This document shows positions 58,816 to 64,000 of a DNA stretch of 64,000 nt, one piece after another. Positions within the stretch are counted from its first letter, which is position 1; every line of letters begins with the position of its first letter. Position numbers and translations under genes: made by a program. Origin of the DNA: Sequoia sempervirens (Eukaryota > Streptophyta > Pinopsida > Cupressales > Cupressaceae); the NCBI GenBank assembly GCA_007258455.2, contig VDFB02275516.1, positions 1 to 64,000 of the forward strand, written 5' to 3'. The notes beneath the pieces are model-generated. The model made no database searches and had not been told where the DNA came from. It saw nothing but the letters and a program-made list of their open reading frames with translations.

Positions 58816-59664
58816 TTGCTCTCCTTGTGTCATTCTTCTAGTTCCACACTCTTTCAAAAATGCATTGCAGCAATGAACATACTGACCCCAAATCCATATA
58901 TCCCTTATGTGTTTGGTGTGCTCTTTTCTAGGTGGCAACTCCCTTTCTTTGTTTTTGACTTTCCTTGACATGACGTAGCCTAACTTAGAAACATATGACT
59001 TGGCATAGGTCTTTCCAAGTTGGATCTCATGTCTTATTTCCTTTTTCTTTTTCTTTCCTTCACTACTTTAAAGAAATTACTCAAAGAATGATGTGTGGAA
59101 ATTACTTTAAAGTGCGAGGCATACATTACCATAATTAATGTGCATTCTTGGTTCCTAGTGCAGCCTTGTGGTTTATGTAATGTGTTTGTCACTTTGTGGA
59201 TGGAATTGGGTGTGATGTCCTTCATAAGTGTGATCTTTCTAAGCATATTACATTCCTCTTAGTGGCCTGATGTGATGCACTGCATCCCCTAAGTTTTGAA
59301 TATACTATTATTTGATTGGTCTTCTCTTGGAGATATTAGAAAAAATGTTCCCTAAGTTACTAAACTTGCATGAACTGAACAAGACTCCTTCAAACATTTT
59401 AAACTTTTACACTTTACATTTTTACATTTTACACTTTTTTCATCTTACATTTTCATCTTTTACCACCTTGCATAATGCAACTTGCATGACTATGGTACCC
59501 TTTATTTTTGTTCATAGCATTTTTCTTTGTGTCACCTTGTTAAATTTATCAACAAGTATAGCTTTGATATGGTTCAACAAGAAGCCCACCTAGCAACATG
59601 AATTTTCCCCATAGCCACTTTTTTTTTTGTGAGTGCATACCAACTAGCATATGTATCTTACCTT

Positions 59665-59772
59665 TTTGGGCTTTCTCACCCTATGGAAAACTAGTTTTGT
59701 GGCCCCAAAGTGAGTACATTTGGGCTTTCTCAACTCATGGAAAACTAGTTATGTGGCCCCAAAGTGAGTACA
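59665..59772 (+). repeat. 54-bp tandem duplication
   Basis: Two near-identical units (59665 and 59719) contain GGAAAACTAGTT and GTGGCCCCAAAGTGAGTACA. Confidence 0.9.
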
Positions 59773-59905
59773 AATTCTCTTTTTCAAACAATCAGCCTAG
59801 ATCTAATCCACAACTAGTTGAATTGACGATCAAAGCTTCATCTGATTCATCCCAACACTTGTGTGTTCCTTTGTTCTTATGCTTAGTTTTTCGTGGGATC
59901 TTCAT

Positions 59906-59915
59906 CCTGGGGGCT
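59906..59915 (+). other. Polypurine tract
   Basis: CCTGGGGGCT directly precedes the LTR. It corresponds to AAAGTGGGGGCTAAA at 24580-24594. Confidence 0.65.
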
Positions 59916-61446
59916 TGATCATCCCTCTTGATCATTTTCATTCCATCTTGCTAGTGTACATGTATTTCAACCCTCTTCTTCATGCTCATGGTTTTTTTCT
60001 ATTGTTCTTTGATTCTATGTTGTGACATGGCTTGAACATGCTTATTTAGGTACTGAAACTCAAAGAACAACATCTTGTGAAGGTGTTGTGAAGTGTTGTA
60101 AAACATTTCTACACTCTTCTACACTCTATTAATTACAATTCACCTAATATTCACCTTTTTATTCATCAACAAGTCCTATTTTAAAGTGTTGTAAAGTATT
60201 GTAACAAGATTTCATGCGTTTCTAGGCACATCTTCACTATTTATAACTTTTTCAAGCTTTATTTGACCCATTTATGCTCTCATATGCTTAAGTAAGTGTA
60301 TTTTTGAGTATTATCCCAACAAACAACATTAAATACAACATATTTCCTAACATATTTTTAGGTCCTAGGTGGGACCCATTTGCTATGGGTGGCGAATGAG
60401 TAGCCCTTGGTCCCAAATTCAAAATATTTTAAATTTCCTTTCGAGATTTTATTCAAAACCACTTGATGTTAGCCTTTGATGAGGTATGAATGAGTAACTC
60501 AGGCACAAGTGTGTATAAATAAGTGATTTTCACCTCATTTTAAACCCCATTCATCAAGTTAATTTATTCACCTATTCACTCAAGCATTCAAGAATTTTAC
60601 AACATCTTTTCAATCACTATTTAGGAACTTTCAAGGAGTGATTGACATTACTTCAAACTTGCATCATCAAGGGTTTCACCTAGGAATGTAGATTTCACAA
60701 GATTTTTGGTTGTGAAGAGTGGTTTACAAGTCAACTAGGTGCTTCAAGTCAACTTAAGTCTATTTCAAGCTTGGAGAAGGTTTTATGCCCGCTTCTTGCA
60801 AAATTGACTTCGACAACTCGACAAACAATGATTTCCAAATTTGGTGTTGCAGAGTTCTCTCTTCATTTTTTAGAAATTTGGGAGAGGATTTATTTGCCAC
60901 CTATGGTGAATAAGTCTTTCCTTAGGACTGAAAATCTAAATTTTGTCAAATTCTAGATCCCGATAGACAGGGACTTGTTTTTGATAGTTTTCACCAGGAG
61001 GAGGACTAATTCACCACCTTGGGGGAATGAGTCCCACCAGTGAAAAATTAGTGATTTAAATCAGCATCCACAACATTCCAAATTCATCAAATTTTTTACC
61101 AGGTGCACTCAAATTCATCCCTTTCCTTTATATTCTACATATTTTCTTCATTTACTTCATTGTTGCATTACACAATGTGTTTTCAAACATAGCTTAAATT
61201 TCACTTTTGCATTCATTTATATTATTAAATTTCATTTAGTTAAGACCGTTTAGGTTATAAAACATCACACATAACATTAATTGAATGAACCATTAGCATT
61301 TGTGCTCCTATCGCTATCCTTTTAGGTGAAAAATCCTAGAAGAGTAAGAGTTGTCCATAGGAGCCAAAAATCAATGGTTCACCTTGAATGAAAAGTGAAG
61401 AAGATTGTTATTCTAAACCATAAGAAACAACATTTTCCACCTTTCA
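59916..61446 (+). repeat. Second (shared) LTR of the array
   Basis: It starts TGATCATCCC after the polypurine tract and ends CTTTCA before TTTTGGTGAACC. It is 75 bp longer than the first LTR, mostly because of extra DNA at 61386-61446. Hairpins lie at 60370-60403, 60885-60916 and 61001-61035. Confidence 0.8.
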
Positions 61447-62026
61447 TTTTGGTGAACCTACATCTAGAACATGTATTAATTCTCATTTTGAGTGCCTGAT
61501 CATCCTAGATCTAGCTCGCATTAACATTGCATAAGATTTTGCATTAGTTAATTGGCATCTAGGGTTCTAATTCTTGCATTAGTGAACTTGCATATGGGTT
61601 TCATTTTTTCATCTTGCATCATTTAATATCATTTGAAATCTACATTTTCACTTATCCTAGACATCATCCAGACCAAAAAGCATAGCAATCATTCAAAAAA
61701 AAATTGAAATTAAAGCAGAAACCCCAAACTGGGACTCATACGCCCCTTTTGGTGATTTAGTCCCAATACAAATTTTACACTGTATTTTCTAGCATTCAAA
61801 ACCTTTATACTATGCTTCTATTTGTTTTTGTTAACTTTTTTTTCAGTTTACAAAGTTTCTATTTCATTCATTTCATTACATCTAGCTTAATTTTATTTGA
61901 ATCAAAATTAGAGCATAGTATTTATCTTGTGTTCATTTCTCTTTCATATCCTTGATTGACCCTTGTATGATATTTTCTACTTGGTTTCTTATTACTAATA
62001 ATATAGTGAGGTGGAGTTTGAGACTC
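61447..62026 (+). other. Leader of second internal region
   Basis: The candidate primer site TGGTGAACC lies at 61450-61458. TTGCATTAG words follow, and a hairpin lies at 61731-61763. It is closely similar to the reverse complement of 10220-10841. Confidence 0.7.
61731..61763. repeat. Hairpin inverted repeat, leader of second internal region
   Basis: GGGACTCATACGCC faces GGTGATTTAGTCCC. The outer and loop-proximal pairs hold and the middle mismatches. Confidence 0.7.
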
Positions 62027-64000
62027 ATGTCATCCCACAATAGCACAATCATCGTGGATCTTGGGTTATCTAGCTCTTACTTTAGTTTCCTAGGTATGGA
62101 CCAAACCCTTGACAACTCTTTTTCTTCAAGTAGTATGACAAATTTTGAGGCAATGGTTGCTAGTATTCCATGAGAAAACATGGTCCAAATTAATGAAGAC
62201 TTAGCAAACCTATAAACTCAAATAAGCACTAAAAACATTTCAACTAAGTTGCTATCCCTAATATAGATAACATACATCACATGATTGAAACTAGAGAAGG
62301 AGCTGATCTTATGCATAACATAATTAAGATTTTTGGACCCCATCTTACATCAACCACTAGTTTTCCTTTACCTTCGAACAATGTTACAAGTCAAAGAGGA
62401 ATTCAAATTCCTCCTCCCATAACAATTACCTCTATTCCTACCTATACTGACCCTCAAGTCACAACAACAATGCAACCTACAAGTAATGTGATTCCTTCCT
62501 TGCATATTTCTTTTAGCATCCCTAGTACCTTTGTGGCATCGCAAGTCATATATCCTACCACATTACCTCCTATAAGCATTCCATTCACTTGTCCATTGAA
62601 CACATACACACCTTCACCTTACTCACCTCCATCTCAAAATGCAAACAATGATCCTCTCATAAATCAACTTTTGCAAACTGTTTCATCCCTTCAAAAGAAA
62701 ATTTCCACCATAAACCAAAAGAAAAATGGCTAGCCTAATATTATGTCAAAATAAATCACTTATCCTTGGATATTTTGAGAACACCAATGCCACAAGGTAT
62801 AGACATGCCTAGATTCGAGAAATATGGGGGAAAAGGAGATCCTTCTAACCATGTTTATGCTTATAACACCTTATGTAGTGACATTATTCTTGAGGATAAG
62901 CTCTTGGCTAAGCTTTTCCCTAGATCCATGAAGGATAATGCCTTAGAATGGTTCTTTTTGTTACCAAACAAGTCAATTCGTTCATTCAATGAAGTTGTTG
63001 AGGAATTTATAAAACATTTCTAAGTCCATATGACACCTAAGATGACATTAGCCAATTTGATGAGATGTAAGCAAAAAGAAGAGGAACAAATTACTGACTT
63101 TATTTCACGCTATCAAGTGCTTTATTCGCAAATCGACATAAAGATTCTTGACCCTTTCCTTCAAAAGATGTTCATAGAAATTTTTAAAAGTAAGATACAA
63201 GATAAGATTACCATGATGAAGTTCCCCTCCTCCCTACACTTGTGTACTGGTCTTCATGATTATCAAAATTTTATTAGTAGTTGTGAAATAAAACCCACCT
63301 CTAGCTATCCTAAGAAGTTTGAATTCACAAACCAAAACAATTAACAAAATAAAGGTTTCCTTCAACTTAAAATCCCCCACAACAAAAAACTCAACATGTT
63401 GATACCTAAGTGGCTACTATAAGGAAGACAACTCATTTCATATTTGGGGATCTGGCTAGACAATTCACTCCCTTAACTGATACCCTTCATAACACAATGT
63501 CACAAATTTTAGAATAGAATATGTTCACCTTGCTTCCTGTTAATACTCTCAATCCTAATAAACCTTTACCTCCAAAATTTAGATCAAATGCTTACTGCCA
63601 TTATTATCGACAAAATGGACATGACAGAGAACAATCTAAGCATCTTAAACATCTTGTGCAAGACCTCATTGATTATGTTTAACTTTCAATTGGAGGTTTT
63701 AATGATCAAGGAAATAAGTCTACTGCCCGTCCCAACCAAAATTTGCAAATCTTTACCAACCCTACTGCCAAAACATAGTATTGCATTTGTCAAAGCTATG
63801 AAACTTCAAATAATGATGTGATGAATTTTGAAATAGATGATAAGAGAATGGATACAATTCAACAAATTCCTATGGATGTACTATTGAAAAAGGTTTGATT
63901 GCATTGATTGAAACTCAACCTCATAAGGGCCAAACTAAAAAGCCTCTTGAAATTGCTTTCTCCTTGCAAGATTGTGGACAAGAAAAAAGTAACCCTTTTA
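62027..64000 (+). pseudogene. gag: gag polyprotein of Tat-like element, runs off window
   Basis: It starts MSSHNSTIIVDLG at 62027, matching the copy at 55150. A stop at 62171 and frameshifts near 62270 and 62740 follow. The gag core is better kept than in the first copy: RFEKYGGKGDPSNHVYAYNT, then LLAKLFPRSMKDNALEWF, stop near 63021, then LMRCKQKEEEQITDFISRYQ. Near 63595 a knuckle remnant reads CHYYRQNGHDREQS; one His and the last Cys of C-x2-H-x4-H-x4-C are lost. Sequence homologous to the region before protease reaches the window edge. Inactive. Confidence 0.82.

Larger units (their letters stand above)
58468..59905 (+). other. 3' noncoding region of first internal region
   Basis: The plus strand is T-rich. 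Blocks match the reverse complement of 6291-7462 and 24595-25500. Open frames on both strands are chance. Confidence 0.6.
53167..64000 (+). mobile_element. Tat-like array: LTR-internal-LTR-internal, continues past window
   Basis: The order on the plus strand is LTR (53167-54622), internal with gag-protease (54623-59915), LTR (59916-61446), then a second internal with gag (61447-64000). Both LTR-to-leader junctions are intact (TTCA then TTTTGGTGAACC). No reverse transcriptase was seen in the complete first internal region. A shared middle LTR suggests unequal recombination between copies. Confidence 0.75.

Noticed and set aside
58603..58971. 122-codon minus-strand Lys/Arg-rich frame
   Set aside because: It is antisense to the element and created by the T-rich tandem duplication in the 3' noncoding region.
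5502..61763. TGAGTC words in the hairpins as bZIP (GCN4/AP-1-like) binding sites
   Set aside because: The full TGASTCA palindrome is mostly absent (TGAGTCCC instead), and both arms change together, which a single-site explanation does not predict.
5502..61763. Regular inverted repeats as a CRISPR array or tRNA-like genes
   Set aside because: Spacing is irregular and tied to LTR positions, the genome is plant-like, and no cloverleaf or A/B box was seen.
53167..64000. Intact, possibly active retrotransposon
   Set aside because: Both gag copies carry several stops, the protease active site is altered, and pol is missing.

Overview
The window looks like intergenic DNA from a large, AT-rich plant nuclear genome, most likely a gymnosperm (conifer-like). 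The reasons are the density of old nested LTR retrotransposons, the plant-type primer-binding sites (complementary to initiator tRNA-Met), the Ty3/gypsy gag-protease remnants, and a decayed plant PPR-DYW gene. The species cannot be named from sequence alone. I see no intact host gene, tRNA, rRNA or CRISPR array. Almost every reading frame is transposon debris or chance.

Layout. 1-5122: LTR-like remnants. 5123-12435: a minus-strand Tat-like gypsy element with a damaged 3' LTR. 12436-18852: an unrecognised, decayed minus-strand coding block cut by two MITEs. 18853-20635: remnant of a second LTR family. 20636-about 36690: a stack of insertions (resident LTR, then an LTR element at 21753-35519, then a Tat-like element at 22813-31756, then a MITE; a further MITE in the distal LTR carries its own insertion). 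36985-37514: PPR-DYW pseudogene. 37524-43355: a structurally complete but pol-less LTR element with a 5-bp target duplication. 43361-49440: LTR remnant with a 264-bp Mutator-like MITE, an old minisatellite and another MITE. 49441-53166: two LTRs of the Tat-like family. 53167-64000: a plus-strand LTR-internal-LTR-internal array with two gag(-protease) copies, running off the window.

Two recurrent signals stand out. First, eight copies of one roughly 0.8-kb MITE share the terminal inverted repeat GGGTATGTGCAGGATCAT. Six have exact 4-bp target duplications of differing sequence. That does not fit hAT, Mutator, PIF/Harbinger, Tc1/mariner or CACTA. Second, about 31 imperfect 32-36-bp inverted repeats, with arms such as GGACTCATTCGCC and GGCGAATGAGTCC, sit at fixed places in the LTRs and leaders of every Tat-like copy. 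Their arms change together, which suggests a maintained RNA or DNA hairpin.

The retroelements form families. Tat-like copies (5123, 22813, 49441, 51416, 53167 and on) share leader, hairpins, 3' region and a conserved TGGTGAACC just inside the LTR. None shows reverse transcriptase or integrase. Those with coding DNA carry gag and/or protease only, so they probably depended on a partner element. Boundaries and homologies were read by eye. Repeat alignments and domain searches were not run.
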